Below, one piece after another: positions 9,822 to 22,123 of a DNA stretch of 64,000 bases. The stretch covers positions 4,723,568 through 4,787,567 of the forward strand of contig NC_057925.1 in NCBI RefSeq assembly GCF_018873765.1. Direction: 5' to 3'. The notes below the pieces were generated by a model. It was not told the DNA's origin. It did not search any database and saw only the letters and a list, made by a program, of their open reading frames with translations. This stretch comes from Telopea speciosissima. Its lineage: Eukaryota; Streptophyta; Magnoliopsida; Proteales; Proteaceae. The first letter of the stretch is position 1; every line of letters starts with the position of its first letter. The translations under genes and the position numbers were made by a program.

Positions 9822-12800
9822 TTACGCTTGCTGTGGAAGTTCTGAAGTTCGCAGCCATAAAGGCCGGCCCACCATGGCTCTTCCATGAATTGCAAGGTAC
9901 GATGCATTTAACCTACCAAAAATCAAACATAAATAAACATAGAACGAACTAAGCCATGTCATCTTATGTTGAAAGAGCTGATAAGACATTCGAAGAGAGT
10001 GCAAACTAACTTATCAACGGCTGGTGTAGCCAAAGGGTCATAGGGTTCCTCCCTCTGTTCCACAGCTGGGACAGCACCTGCCATAGCTGACATTTCTTGA
10101 ACACCATCAGCCTGAAAACATGCAATCAAGAAAGTGGATTTTTATTTAACATTTTGGTCTATGAACACAATCCGCTAATGAATTCCAGAACCCAAACTCC
10201 TACATGCTTGAAGATCTTCAACATATGATCATATATGAAAGAAAACAGGAACTCCAGCAAAATACAGAAGCTAAGATGCACAAAAAACTTGGTGACTGAC
10301 TCTAATGAACCATGATTTTTTTGCATTGATCATAATAGATTATTGATAGAATATCATTTTAACTGCAATTCTTTATACATAAGGGGGGGAAAATCAAGTA
10401 AACAAAAAAAATAAAAATAACATTGGTATACTGAGCAGATAACCAGCTCAAATATTTCCATCATTCTCCTGGCAAACACTTGGAAGAATTTCAAATATCC
10501 AAATGATTCTTTTTTTTTTTTTTGGGGGTGTGTGTGTGTGTGTGTGCAGGGGTGGGGTGGGGTTGTGTAACTTGTGCAAGCAGATCAGCAGTTTGGGTTA
10601 CCAGGAGAAAGCAAATATTTGAACTTAGATCTGTGACATCAAGAATCAGAGTTAACAAGAATAGCAAACTGCCATCTCCAACATGGTCAAAGCATGCCGA
10701 GTATGTGTTATTTATAATAATCTACTTAAGTTTCAACTTTCAAGCTTATTTTACTTCTTAACTGACAAAACCCCTGCTCTTCCTCCTATGGCAAACTTTT
10801 CTATCATATTTAACTAAACAAACCACTCAAATGGCCACTGATAGTTAACTAGACTATAGATCTAAAAAGGTCGTACCCAGTGCACAAGGCTCCGGCGTTT
10901 AGCAGGGTCTGGAGAGGGTCTAATGTACGCAGCCTTACCCCTGTTTCCAGAGAGGCTGTTTCCAGGACTTGAACCCGTGACCAAGCGTTCAGCAAGTGAG
11001 CACTTGACCAACGCGCCAAGCACGACCTTAACTAGATTATAGATCTCTAAAAAGATAATGGACAGGTGCTAATATCTCTTTTAACAACCATTTTAACTGT
11101 ACAATGGTTACCATTCCTAATTATTTTATGAGGAAAAAAAAGATTCTGATGCGATCCCAGGGTTCGGAAACCCTGTTTGGAATTTTTTCATACTTTCTTC
11201 TACCTGATATGCCACTTGTACAGCGTCCTCCATCATATGCAGTCGACTAGACCACTAGTGCAGCACTGATTTAAGGATGCAAAGCATTATGAAACTATGC
11301 CACCAATAGTTCTTCATCCCACTCAAAATCAGATCAAATGGCTAAGTAATAAAATCTAGCCACACTCCTCAACAATCATGTTATCCTGTCTCAGCTGTGT
11401 GAGCTTGAGGTGCATGTGCTGCTTGTAGTCGGTCGGCAGGAATCTCCAGTTCATGGCTTTGCTAATCCCTGCCCAAGTAGTGACTAACCTGATGCCTCGA
11501 GTCTGATTCTGTTGCTAATGTTTGATCCACTAAACTCGATCCATGACTTTTAGTTTAGCCTCTGCAAATGGAGTCTTCCTGGCCTCAGTCAACCTGTACC
11601 ATCTGAAGAATATCTCCAAACTGTGAACCCAACCCAAATATTGCTCTGATATTTACCCCCTAGAAATCAAGAACATCTAATTTGACTCCTCTTTCAGCTC
11701 CATAGGGAGCATGGTCAAAAGGTCAGCCAGCCTATATTGTGGAGGTGGTGTAAAATGTGGTAGCGGTGGTAGTGTATAATGTGGTGGTGGTGGTGGTGTG
11801 ACATGAAACGGGCCCTGTGGGACGGAGTTGGAAGAATCCCTAGAATGAATAAGGATTTTTAATTTATCTGAAGACAACAGTCAGCATGGCTTGTAATCTC
11901 GGATCGGATCGGATCGGATGATATCGGCCGGGTCAGATCTGTATCGGTCATGATCGATCCCGAGATATGGCCGATCCTATCCAGGTTTCATGGAATGGTG
12001 ACTGGATTGGGTAACTCGCTGGAATCGGGTGATCCAATCCGATTCGCATGACTAAAACGGGTATAAAACCTGTTTCCTTGTTCTTCGTCTCGAGTCTTTC
12101 AAACCACGATTCATAGATTTGGGAGTTTCAAATCTGCGGGAAATAAGGGGGATCTTACAGTTTCTGACTGGGGAATCGATTAAAGAAAGATTCATTCAAA
12201 GTAAACATTGATTTTATCCAAGATTTGGAGATTTCATTGCATAAGGTGGTTAGGGTTTCAAAACCCAGATTTGCGATTTAGAGATTCCACGAGAAAAAGG
12301 GGGGATAGTACCGTTTTTTATTGGGGAATCGATTAAAGGAGGATTTAATTCCATTCAAACATAAATTAGGGATAAGGTGGTGATAATGGTGGTAATGGGT
12401 GAGGTTGAGGAAGAAAGTCAAGATGAGCTAAACAGATAAATAGGGATTAGGAAATAAGTTGGCGATAATGGTGGCAGTGGGTAAGGTTAATCCCCTGCAA
12501 ACCCTATGATGAAGGGTTTTTTTAGATTTTTTTAATTTTTTAATATTTTCTGACCGATACTAACCAATTCCAGGACCTATCCAACAAAACCGAGATTTTT
12601 TCCACTTTAGACCGATCGAGAACGATTTTGACCGATCTGGATCGGTTTCAGCATTGACTGATCCCGAATTAAGAACCTTGCCAGTCGGTCAATCGAAGCT
12701 TGCATATGGGTGTCATCATAGTCTGGAGGGAACTGATAGCCATGTTGAGGGTATCAACTATCAACATGATCTGTGAGGTTGGCAATAACTGTCCTTGTTT

Positions 12801-15800
12801 CATCTTTATAGGAGTTAAGCTGCTGGAGAACCTCACTATTGGCCGCCATATTTAGGTTATGGAGGACTTTTGGCTCTGATAATGATGTGATCCCAGGATT
12901 CGGAAACCCTGTTTGGGTTCACTATGGGCCCAATAGAATAATAGGAAACTCAATTTAAGAGTATAATGGCAAAACAAATAAATATTCTTAGGCTTATATG
13001 GGGGAATGGCAGTCTTGTAATTAACCAGATTCTTCAAGGGGTCACCTGGTAAATAAAAGGGCTTCTGACACAAAGTAAAATAACATTTATTTTTAATAAG
13101 GATATTAGGATAAACTTTGGAATCAAAAGTAATTAAAGGACATAAGGGAATTAGGGATAAAGGAGAGGGGTATAATGGAAAGTGAGGAAATAAAATAAAG
13201 AAACAAAATCGTGGGAGAGGGGAGTATCATCTTCAACCTTTAAACTCCAAACCAGAGGCAGAAAACAGAATAATTCTGGAAGGTAGAACTCTCTCACGCA
13301 GCCACGGATCAGCCTGAAACTTGAGGGTAGGAGTCGCAATGACCAATCCTTTTAGTAGTAATCAACAATGACCCAATAATAAGGTAAGTAATTAGTTTAT
13401 CTTTTGCAACTAATTCCAGCGCAAGAACTGGAACCAGAATCGAGTTTCAATTCAAAACTCTTTCTTACTCCAAGCAGTACTTCGGTCAGAAGGTTTGCAT
13501 GGAAAGTCGCCCAGAGTGGGGATTGGTTTTCTAAATTTGTAGAGAGAAAGGAAAGAAGTGAAGGAGATCGACCTCACACTCTCGGGCTAAAATACCGGCC
13601 AGACACAGTGTTCGATGAATAGACTCACAAGAACTGAAACAGGCAGGAAGAAGAACAGAAGAAAGAAGGAATAAGAAGGAAGGAGGATTTAATTAAGACA
13701 AGAAGGAGAGGAGGAAAGATACTACCTGAGACAAGAAGAATCTCGTAACTGAGTTGAGAGGGAAGAGAAGATTCACGGTAGACCAATTTGGTCTCTGATT
13801 CGCAACCTCACAACAGTGAAAACTTAATTCCAAATTTTATTCAATTCTGTGAAATCAATGAAAACATCCCAACATATAAAGAAAAATAAAAAAGACTCCT
13901 AACTTAATTGTACAACTGAAACTAAAAATAAAATAAAATGAAATAAAAATTACAAGATTAACCTCCAAACAAATAAATAAGTCACTACCAATCCTAATTA
14001 GACCAAAATCCCAAGTTGGCTCGGTTCCATTTAGGTTTGGGTTTCCAAAGCCGGTCGTATTGTTCCAACCACTCTAGAGCCATTGCATCAGATTCCACAC
14101 CAACAGTGAAAGATGCTTTCCCACGTCTCCACATCCTGACCAGGTGGGTCCCACACTTACACACTTCTTCTCCCTGACCATGTGGGCAGTGGGCCCCCTA
14201 CTGGACGATACCATTTCCCTCTCCATGATTGGTGTAGGGCTGAAGAATTCCTCCCACACTGTCGGCATGGAAACCCTCTCCCTTACTTTATTCTTCATTT
14301 CTTCAAAATTATGAAATTCTAATCACAAGGAATAACACAACTCAATTTAACTAAGCCTTTTCCCAACTAAATGGGGTTGGTTACAGGAATTCTATTACAC
14401 CATTCCACCTTGTTTAAATCCTGTTCACAGTTGTTAACAATCTATGAAATTTTATTAGGGCAACCAAATTCTTGAAGTCCAAAAAAAAAAAACGAAAAGG
14501 CCAATAATCCTGTGAATGCTGCTAATCAAATAATAATTACTATTGTTACTATTAAAATTATTATTATTATTATAATCCTATGAATGCTCTGTTTTTTAGA
14601 ATAAAAAAAAAATTGGGGGCGGGGGTGGCAATATCCCTTTTAAAATCGAAGTGGTGGAACATTTATGCATGGCATTGACCCGGCTTTTCTCTTTAAGGTC
14701 CTAACCATCTCATTCTATTCAAAAGAAACCATAATCTCATACACTTTCCAAAATTATCCAACAGATAGCCAAGAATGAATGAAAATCAATACCAAAACAT
14801 TATATGCAAAACATGATTTTGATAATCTTTTTAAGTAGTTTTTTAAAATTTTTAATCGGTATCCGATCACCTATGACAATACATAATCATTGATAGATAA
14901 GCATATTAAATAATAAAATCTGCACCCAGGAAAAAAAAAAAAAAAAAAAACAGTGGAACCACTAATGGCATCATTTATAGCATATTTAAGTACTATTGAA
15001 GAGAGAAATATTATACACCATGATCATATTATTTATAACATTGTTAGCCATCATTCCACAGATACCAGAGTAACAATTCTTGCCTGTTGTGGGTATTGTC
15101 CATATCCAGCATATGCACCATAGTTATATAAAGATGGATCTTGAGCAGCACCATAAGCATAGGCATCATAACCTTGTCCATAACCATAATAAGCGCTGCT
15201 CCATTGACTGGGGTCCGCTTGCTGGCCCCAGACACCAGGTTGGTCCTACAATATGGTTGGCAAAAGATCTATCAAGACACACCTTGAATCTGTCCCAGTG
15301 TGAATATTATTTATCCTATCAAGTATTCATGACTCTGAAAAGAATTTCCCCCCATGTTCAACACCCAGACACCCCATAGCAAGAATCTTAAAAATAACAG
15401 CATTATCGTAAATTCGTAATATGGACTCACCTGTTTGGTAGTTGGGCTTTTACCCCATGAAAGGCGAACTATTTGTTGACCAATCATGGTTCCATGCAAC
15501 CTCTGTATTGCTTCCTCCGCAGATGCCCTACATGGATGGAAAATGTCACATAACAAAAATAACCTTTTTTTCTATAAAGTTGTCTTATATTTGAAAAAAA
15601 AAATGGTATCTATACAAGTTACAGTATACACTAATTGAGTAGAAATCATGTGAATAAAAAGACAAGCTTCCATGTTAAAATTACGTATAAGCCCAATTAT
15701 CAAGTGGTTAGCCTAACTAAACAGCCATGAGTATGCAAGCTATGAGATAATCATAAAAAACAAGAACAAAGAGCACACATTTTTATCAATCATTTTGAAC

Positions 15801-18800
15801 CTCTTATTAAAAATATGGCAAACAAGTAGAATAGAGGTTTCATTTCACTAGAACATACCGAGCTCCAAATTGAACAAAACCACATCCTTTACTTATAGGA
15901 ATCTTAACATAGACAAGCTCCCCAAACTGAGCAAAAATTTGCCGTAACTCCTCCTCTGTGACATTAGGATCCAAACCACCAACAAATATCTGCAGTAGAG
16001 AGATATTGTCAGATAAAAAAGAGCAGCTACATAGACAACAGACATAAGATTTCTTAAAAAGCACATCTTTGACTCACAGTAGTGTTATTTAAATCATTGT
16101 CTGCTGGGAATGCCTGTACAGCTGGTGTGGTGTAGACTGGTGCTGGGTATACGGCTGCCAAAGGAACCATAAGAAAATTTCATTTATAAGTTCGTAAAAG
16201 AAATAAGTATTGATCAACCACTTAAGAATGAGAATAATATAGCAGTTAGGCCTACAAGTGATATGATACAAAAAGTAAGTGAAAATCCAACAGCATTTCA
16301 AAGCATGTCATTGAGCTGCTCTAAATAAAGGGCGTTCCCAGTGCATGAGGCTCCCACCACTGCCGGGTCTGGGGAGAATCATAATGTACCTAGCCTTACC
16401 CCTACTTTCGCAGAGAGACTGTTTCCAAACTCGAACCCGTGACCTCTTGGTCACAATGGAGCAACCTTAACTTGCACCAAGGCCCGCCGTCATTGACCTG
16501 CTCCAAATGAAATTATAAATGCGAACATTTCATTTTCATTAGGAGATGCAACTTAATTCTGACTGCTTCCTCTAGCAAGCATAGAATAGCCCCATGTTAA
16601 TCTGAAAATAATTAGTTTTACTAGAGGCCTACTTTTTCTCTTTTATAATTTTCCACTATTCTCTTGTGAGGGAGCTGTGCACTTGCACACTCAGATCATG
16701 AATTTGAGAAACGACTTTTTCATAGCTTATCATGTATCGGAGCTACTCTCAAATCAGCTCTAATATGGTCATTCCTTACTTTATCCTTCTTAGTTTTGCC
16801 ACTCATCCATGTCAACATCCTCATCTCTGCTACACTGAGTTTATTTATATGATGCTTTCTACATGCTCAATATTCTGTACCATACATCGTAGCCGGTCGT
16901 ATGACTGTCCTATAAAAATTTCCTTTTTAAGTTTTAAAGGAATATGCTGATCACGTAACACTCCGGACACACTTCTCCGCTTCATTCATCCTATTTTAAT
17001 TCTTTGTGAAACATCAGATCTTGGACAGAAAACTTGAAAGGAGCTTCAATAGAACCACCCGGGCTTCACACTGCAAGGTGTCGATTGGATCAAACACCAA
17101 TCCCACCAGTCTTGATCACACACAAGACAATCTTCAGCAATGAAGAACAAGTTGCAGAGCAGCAGCTCAAAAAGAGAGATTTTCAAAATTCACAGGTGAA
17201 AATAAACCCCCCCCCCACCGAATTGTTTATTTATAGTGGCCATAGGCCCAATTCCTAAGCAATCTAAGAGTGTAAAAGCTCCTAGCCAACTCTAATTACA
17301 CATCACAACCTCTCTCAAATTCATGGAGAGGTGTGGACCCAACTTATAATTAAAATAAAGAAAAGAAAGGTGACTCAAGTGACTTAAATTGAACCACTGG
17401 TTCAAACTAGTTTTGGACCGGTTCAATTTTAAACACTAAAACATGAAAATAAACTACGTATAGAAGTTAATCCCCTATGCAACCTAATTGCCCCTACTTT
17501 AGGTCCATAAAAGTAACCTATTACATTGAAAACCCATGGGACCAAAGGCCCAACATATATATAAGCCAACCCTAGACTCATTCCTAAGGAAAGAAGCCCA
17601 ATTTGGTGATAAATCTGCATCAGTAACTTTGGTTACACTAGGACGGATAATGAGGTGATTTAAATTGATGAGAGGGAGACTCCACAAAGTGATTATTTTA
17701 GGTATCTAGGCTCAATCCTAAATGAAGGTAATATAGAGCTCGACCTCCTATGGAAAGGTTAGATGACTAATATCATTCACTATCCATAACAGGTAGTTGA
17801 ACTCAAATGATTAAAACGCAAAGCCTGTTAGAACACGAAATACTGTTTCTGCACATCATGGTTTCTGTTCATCTAATATGTCGAGAAAATTACGCATCCC
17901 ACGAGGCAGGCAGGCAGGCAGGCAGACTGTTATGGGGAACGGTATGATCAACCAATTGTCGCTTTTACGGGATACAAGGGTTGATTTCATTAAAGTCTAA
18001 AACCACATCTAGAACATCTCAGTTAATAATAGCTTGGTATGGTATTAGAAGAAAGACTTTTTTTTAACTATTCTGAAGATTTAGGCCTTTCATATTTGAA
18101 CTCCCTCCCAGTAACATAGCAGTTGTAAAATGGTCAACAAACAATATTAATTAACCATGGAAATCAAGACATAATTAAAGAAGATCCCAAGCCAGTCTGT
18201 GTGTCAAGCAAAGCAACTCAATAACTGATGCAGGGATCCGGGGTTCCGAAACCCGATTCGGAACGCTTATGGGCCCACCCGAATAATAGAAGGCTCAAAT
18301 AAAAGGATTGATAACAAAACCTGTAAATAAACTGAAGTTTTTAATAAGGAGTGGCGATACTGTAAATAATGGAAATCAACCTAATAAAGAAAACAAATTA
18401 ACAAGTGCAAGAACAGCGTATGACGGGGAAAGGGGTATTCTTGGAAGATGAAGGAAACAAAACTAAAAAGAATTAAAGGTAAACACAGGGGACATCATTG
18501 GAAGGAGGGGTTAAAAGGGGAGAGTAAATCATGGGAGAAGGAGAATAAAACGAAGTTGTCTTCAACCTCTAGAAACTGACATGACAGAAAGACCTGAAAC
18601 CTTCGAAGAGTAGATCTCCTCTAAGAGTAATCCGATGAAGCCGATACTGATGGACAATCTCTATCCGCCCCAGCCCTTTGAAATCCACATGATAGTCCAG
18701 CGAGAACAGTACTCAGACCTCCAGATAAAATTTCGGAAGTGCTCCAGGTGGTAGAATAGAGGTAAGTTCCTATTCAGTAAGATGTTCCACTACAAAAATA

Positions 18801-21800
18801 AGTATTGGGGCTTGGGGATCTAAGGGTTTAAATCTCCCAAAGGGAGGAAGCTTACTCCCAGATTTGAAAAGAGAAAGAATAGGGATCGAAGAAGGGAATT
18901 CAGTTATGTAGGGCTGCAAGTGTTGCCCAGATTCCAGAAACAGAATACAAGAGAGAGAGAGAGAGAGAAGAAAAAGAGATAAGAGATCACACAGAAGAAG
19001 GGGAGGACCAGAGGGGGTGCGGAAGAACTCACACAACATAGGCCACCAGGCACTCAACCAAATCATTCCATTCATTCTTTCAATCTGCTATGAAGTATGA
19101 ACGATGGTTACAAATTGTATTTAAATGAAAAAAATAAGACTCCTAAGTGTAATCTAAAACTGAAATAAAATCCTAAATCGACTCTGCCACAACTCTACCG
19201 TTAAGTAGCCATTCAAAGTAAAAGATTACAAGATAAAATCCCAATAATAAATCTAATAAATAAATAACCATAATGTCCTCTTAACCCAAAAACCAATTGG
19301 ATCCGGTTCTCGATTTGGGTTCTCAAACGGGTTCGAGCCGATCCACGGAAGCGCTCTTGCATCAATAATCCATCCAACAAATAAGACTGCGCAAATCCTC
19401 ATTCAGACTCACCAAGGTGTGGACAACTTTATTCAAGGATGCCGGACTAATAACGTACCATTATTTGATTATTATTGTCAATAGTTGCCTACATACAAGA
19501 TACAAATTATACAATAGAATGTATTGAATATATAAAGTAACACAAAGTTGTCTACAAGCAGGACAATACACACACGTGAGCACACACACAAAACCATGCA
19601 CCCACAAACAGCCATACTCCCACACCCGCACACTCATACACACTTACACCGCCCATAAACAACAGATACAATGTCATAAAATTAATAGATCTGAACAAAA
19701 TTTGAAAACAAATAAATCATTCTTTTTGAGTCTGCACAAAGTAATTACTTGTTTCACATATAAAAAAAAATAATTACCTTTAGCTGCTGGATATTGCTGC
19801 TGAAAACCAGTGGTCTTCTTTGGTGTTGCTGCACTGATACGCATTGGCCTGGTTGAACAATATACCCCTTGCATTTCAGTCATTGCGCGGTTTCTTTCTG
19901 TCTCATCAGAAAACTTAACAAATCCATAGCCCTTTGAACGGCCAGTATTCGGATCAGTAACAACCTTGGCACCCCTAACTGATGGATATTGGGCTCGAAA
20001 GGTCTCTTGCAACAAATAATCCGTGACATCCGGCGCTAAATCCCCCACAAAAATGGAATGCTCAGGTCCAGCTTCAGGACGCCTTTCTCCAATCCCAAAA
20101 GAAGCCCAATTCAACCTAAAAGTTTGTTCTGTTCCAGGCATCTGTGTCCCATTGTATGTTTGCAGAATCTGTTCTGCCGCAGAATGGGAAACAAACTCTA
20201 CAAACCCATAACCTTCAGGTTGACCAGTGATCTTGTTGCGTATGATTTTTATTGAAAGGACCTAAGGAAGGGAGCAAACATTTTCACTATATTTATAAAG
20301 TGTAAAATCCATTCATCGGCAATTTAAGAGCAAGTCGTACTAGCAAATGGAAAATTAAAAAGGATTGATAATATAACCTACTAGGAACAATATATCATAG
20401 CCAATTGCATTTAAATGTTCCTAATGCACTTAAACTGTTTTTACCTCCTTTATCTTTAAGCAAATAATGTTTCTTTCACCTCGTTTTCTTCTTTGTTACT
20501 CATTTATGCAGTCCCAAATCAACTGAGGTAAACTAATCTCTCTATACAGATCCAGGTTAAGCTGTGTTATTTTTTTATCCAGTTCTCCCATTTTTGCCCT
20601 TGGCATAGTTAAATCAGACTTATCATTTTGTTATCAATTCACTTAGGTTCGTTAAAGTGCCTCTCCATGAAATCAAAATACAGCAGAGATGGACTCTCTA
20701 TGAAATCAATTGTCCCTTCTTAGTTTCCTATTTCAACTTCTCAAGTAAGGTAAATTATCATATGGTTGATAGTGTGTCTGGTATGCAAGTGCACATAGTT
20801 AGGTTAGATACAAAAAAAATTTAATATCAGCAAAAATAGCTCTTTAGCATTGCAGATAAGATTGAAGAGGGAAAATTTTCTCTATTCCCACGTTAACCAG
20901 CTAGGAGACATCTGCAAGGTGGACTTGTTTTCACTTTGGCTTGCTTATAGCCAACGGCTGAGATTGTGCAAGCCCCAGGCAGCCCTATAGCAACACAAAG
21001 AACTATCACAGTGGGCATAGGGAACAATCAATAACCAGATACTCAGTAATGTCAGCACAATATGCATCCTGCACTGGGACAATCATATGGCAGATTGCAG
21101 TGCAATAACTAGTTGGTGGGCCTCCAGTTTCTTCTTCACACTTTAACCATTGTTTTTGCATTCTGTTCTTAATGGGCTATGTTTTTTTACTTTTCCCCCT
21201 TGATCGTAAATATAACTCTTCGTTGTATTTTTATTTCCGCTTCATAAATCATGATATTTAAATTGTATTAATGATTCGTCCATGTATGAACATTTGATCG
21301 GAATAATATGTTATCCAACTCATCAAATTCTTCTTCAAACAAAACCCAGTGCAATTGGAAAAAATTTTAAACTTAGAACCATTGGCACGAGTTATACGTG
21401 TGGTCGGTCTTCTATAGATTGGTCTCTTCTTGTGAAAATGTCACCACATTTATCTCCTTAGTCAAGGCAGATTATAGAAATTCAAAAACTAAGAAGAAAT
21501 CACCTGCCCAAGGAGGGAAATTGCATTTGGATATCGAAAACCCTAATATTCAATTAAACGACATAAAATAACTGTAAAAATAAAGCAGACAAGTTTATCA
21601 AATAATAGCATAGCAAAACTTCACAATCCCTATTACAGAGAAACCCTAGAACAAACAGAATACCAGTACTCGAAGTTGAGAGAAAGCAAGCTTACCTCTC
21701 CAGTGTGCGCGAAGCAGTTATGAAGGTAACTCTCGTCGATCCAAAACTGTAAATCACCGATCCAAAGGGTTCTGATTTCTTCGACGGAGGTAGGTTGGTG

Positions 21801-21899
21801 ATAGGGTTGAGAAGAAGCAGTCCATGTCGATGGTTGATGATGGGGTTGAGGTTGTGCGCTCATCGTCCACTGCTGCTGTTGCTGCGCCTGTGAGTCCAT
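9822..21899 (-). CDS. RBP45: RBP45/RBP47-type RNA-binding protein, three RRMs, eight exons
   Basis: Exons in coding order on the minus strand: 21899-21696, 20261-19778, 16154-16078, 15989-15859, 15527-15431, 15245-15084, 10111-10011, 9912-9822. Together they give 1347 nt, 448 residues, with phases agreeing at every join. The start follows no usable upstream ATG and opens with a Gln-rich stretch (MDSQAQQQQQ). RRM1 lies at about 44-123 (RNP2 LWIGDL, RNP1 GYGFVEFV), RRM2 at about 137-216 (IFVGDL, KGYGFVKF) and RRM3 at about 255-327 (IFVGGL, KGCGFVQF). A Gly/Tyr/Gln-rich stretch follows, then a C-terminal segment with REEPYDPLATPAVDKLNASY and RPLWLRT. The family binds poly(A)/U-rich RNA and shuttles between nucleus and cytoplasm, and joins stress granules. 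RBP45 versus RBP47 is not settled. Intron 6 uses a GC donor (CAG/GCAAGA). Introns 2 and 6 are swollen by repeats. Confidence 0.93.
10870..11027 (-). repeat. Au-type SINE with intact polymerase III boxes and long TSD
   Basis: Nearly full length. On the minus strand the head carries an A-box-like TGGCGCGTTGG and an exact B box GGTTCAAGTCC, followed by the Au body (AAACAGCCTC, GTACATTAGACCC) and the GCCTTGTGCACTGGGTACG end. Flanking duplications lie at 10845-10869 and 11028-11054, the same sequence apart from one substitution and a two-base CT insertion. It sits in intron 6 of the RBP45 gene, in the same strand sense as the gene. Confidence 0.88.
11147..14090 (-). mobile_element. LTR retroelement fossil, broken, in RBP45 intron 6
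   Basis: Bounded by TGATGCGATCC at the left and TTGCATCA at the right, with a perfect 5-bp duplication GATTC (11142-11146 and 14091-14095). On the minus strand the right part (about 12883-14090) is an LTR. It is followed by TTATCAGAGCC, matching the usual initiator-Met tRNA primer site, and then a short Gag-like start (MAANSEVLQQLNSYKDE). The left LTR is recognisable only at its outer edge. It is broken in several places, hosts a hAT MITE (11885-12680), and is clearly old. A relative stands as a solo LTR at 18226-19364. Confidence 0.75.
11885..12680. mobile_element. hAT-type MITE nested in an LTR fossil
   Basis: Starts CATGGCTTGTAATC and ends AAGAACCTTG, the CA...TG terminal style of the other hAT MITEs here. 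The 8-bp flanks ACAGTCAG (11877-11884) and CCAGTCGG (12681-12688) agree at six positions. The arms are rich in GATCGG; the centre (12060-12500) contains TTTCAAAACCCAGATTTG-like sequence repeated twice. It inserted after the LTR element. Confidence 0.62.
14337..14440 (-). mobile_element. RTE LINE 3'-end fragment
   Basis: On the minus strand it reads CCCCATTTAGTTGGGAAAAG, the conserved 3' tail of plant RTE LINEs, also seen at 36801-36830 in the longer copy. Only the tail is left here. Confidence 0.55.
16327..16488 (-). repeat. Au-type SINE, full length, 20-bp TSD
   Basis: Minus-strand reading: a GGCGGGCCTTGGTGCAAGTT head with the A box, GGTCACGGGTTCGAGTTTGG with the B box, then the Au body and the end GCACTGGGAACGCCC. 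Flanks GTCATTGAGCTGCTCTAAAT (16307-16326) and GTCATTGACCTGCTCCAAAT (16489-16508) match at 18 of 20 positions. It lies in RBP45 intron 2, immediately beyond exon 3. Confidence 0.9.
16716..17016 (-). mobile_element. RTE LINE fragment
   Basis: The minus strand encodes decayed RTE reverse-transcriptase C-terminal text (RIPLKL-type HIPLKLKKEI, then VAEMRMLTWMSGKTKKDKVR) that aligns with the longer RTE copy at 36200-36480. The frame carries stops. It lies in RBP45 intron 2. Confidence 0.7.
17017..17622 (-). mobile_element. LTR-derived fragment, TGATGCAG family
   Basis: Ends CTGCATCA, so the minus strand begins TGATGCAG. It shares the order GGCCCAACATATATATA, GAAAACCC..GG.ACCAAAGG and CCGGTTCAATT with 32300-32923. 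No clean flanking duplication. A broken fossil. Confidence 0.5.
17637..17740 (+). mobile_element. RTE LINE fragment, inverted relative to 16716-17016
   Basis: Encodes GDFRYLGS-like text: GACGGATAATGAGGTGATTT and GACTATTTTAGATATCTGG relatives, matching 36074-36180 of the longer RTE copy. In the element this segment lies just upstream of the piece found antisense at 16716-17016, so the two pieces are in head-to-head order with the LTR fragment between. Confidence 0.6.
17905..17924. repeat. GGCA tetranucleotide repeat
   Basis: Five uninterrupted GGCA units in RBP45 intron 2. Confidence 0.7.
18226..19364. mobile_element. solo LTR, TGATGCA family
   Basis: Starts TGATGCAGGGATCC and ends CTTGCATCA, with flanking 5-mers ATAAC (18221-18225) and ATAAT (19365-19369). 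Its start and end resemble the LTR of the element at 11147-14090. No internal coding region or second LTR was seen, so it reads as a solo LTR left by recombination. It lies in RBP45 intron 2. Confidence 0.62.
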
Positions 21900-22123
21900 T
21901 TTTTTTTCTTCTCTCGCTGTGAAGCAAATTTGGGGTTGGTTCAGGAATTGGAATTTTTTGCAGATTTGCATTAGTATCCTGTATGTCAGCATAATTTTAT
22001 GGGAAAATGAACTCTCTCCGGGAGCGTGGCCCCTACGCCAGCCCCCATGCTTGTCTGTTGTTGCGATGTTCGAACACCCGTCTGGGCGCACGCAGATACT
22101 GATGGAGGACAAAGAACATTTTA

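Noticed and set aside
15311-15430. Read-through of RBP45 exon 5 into its intron
   Set aside because: The frame runs on for a short way but RRM3 ends properly at KSPTTKQ, followed by GTGAGT; exon 6 continues the known family sequence.
17429-17687. Minus-strand frames with YIYVGPLVPWVFNVIG-like text
   Set aside because: The same text appears at 32736-33008 and comes from LTR-derived repeats, not from a conserved protein.
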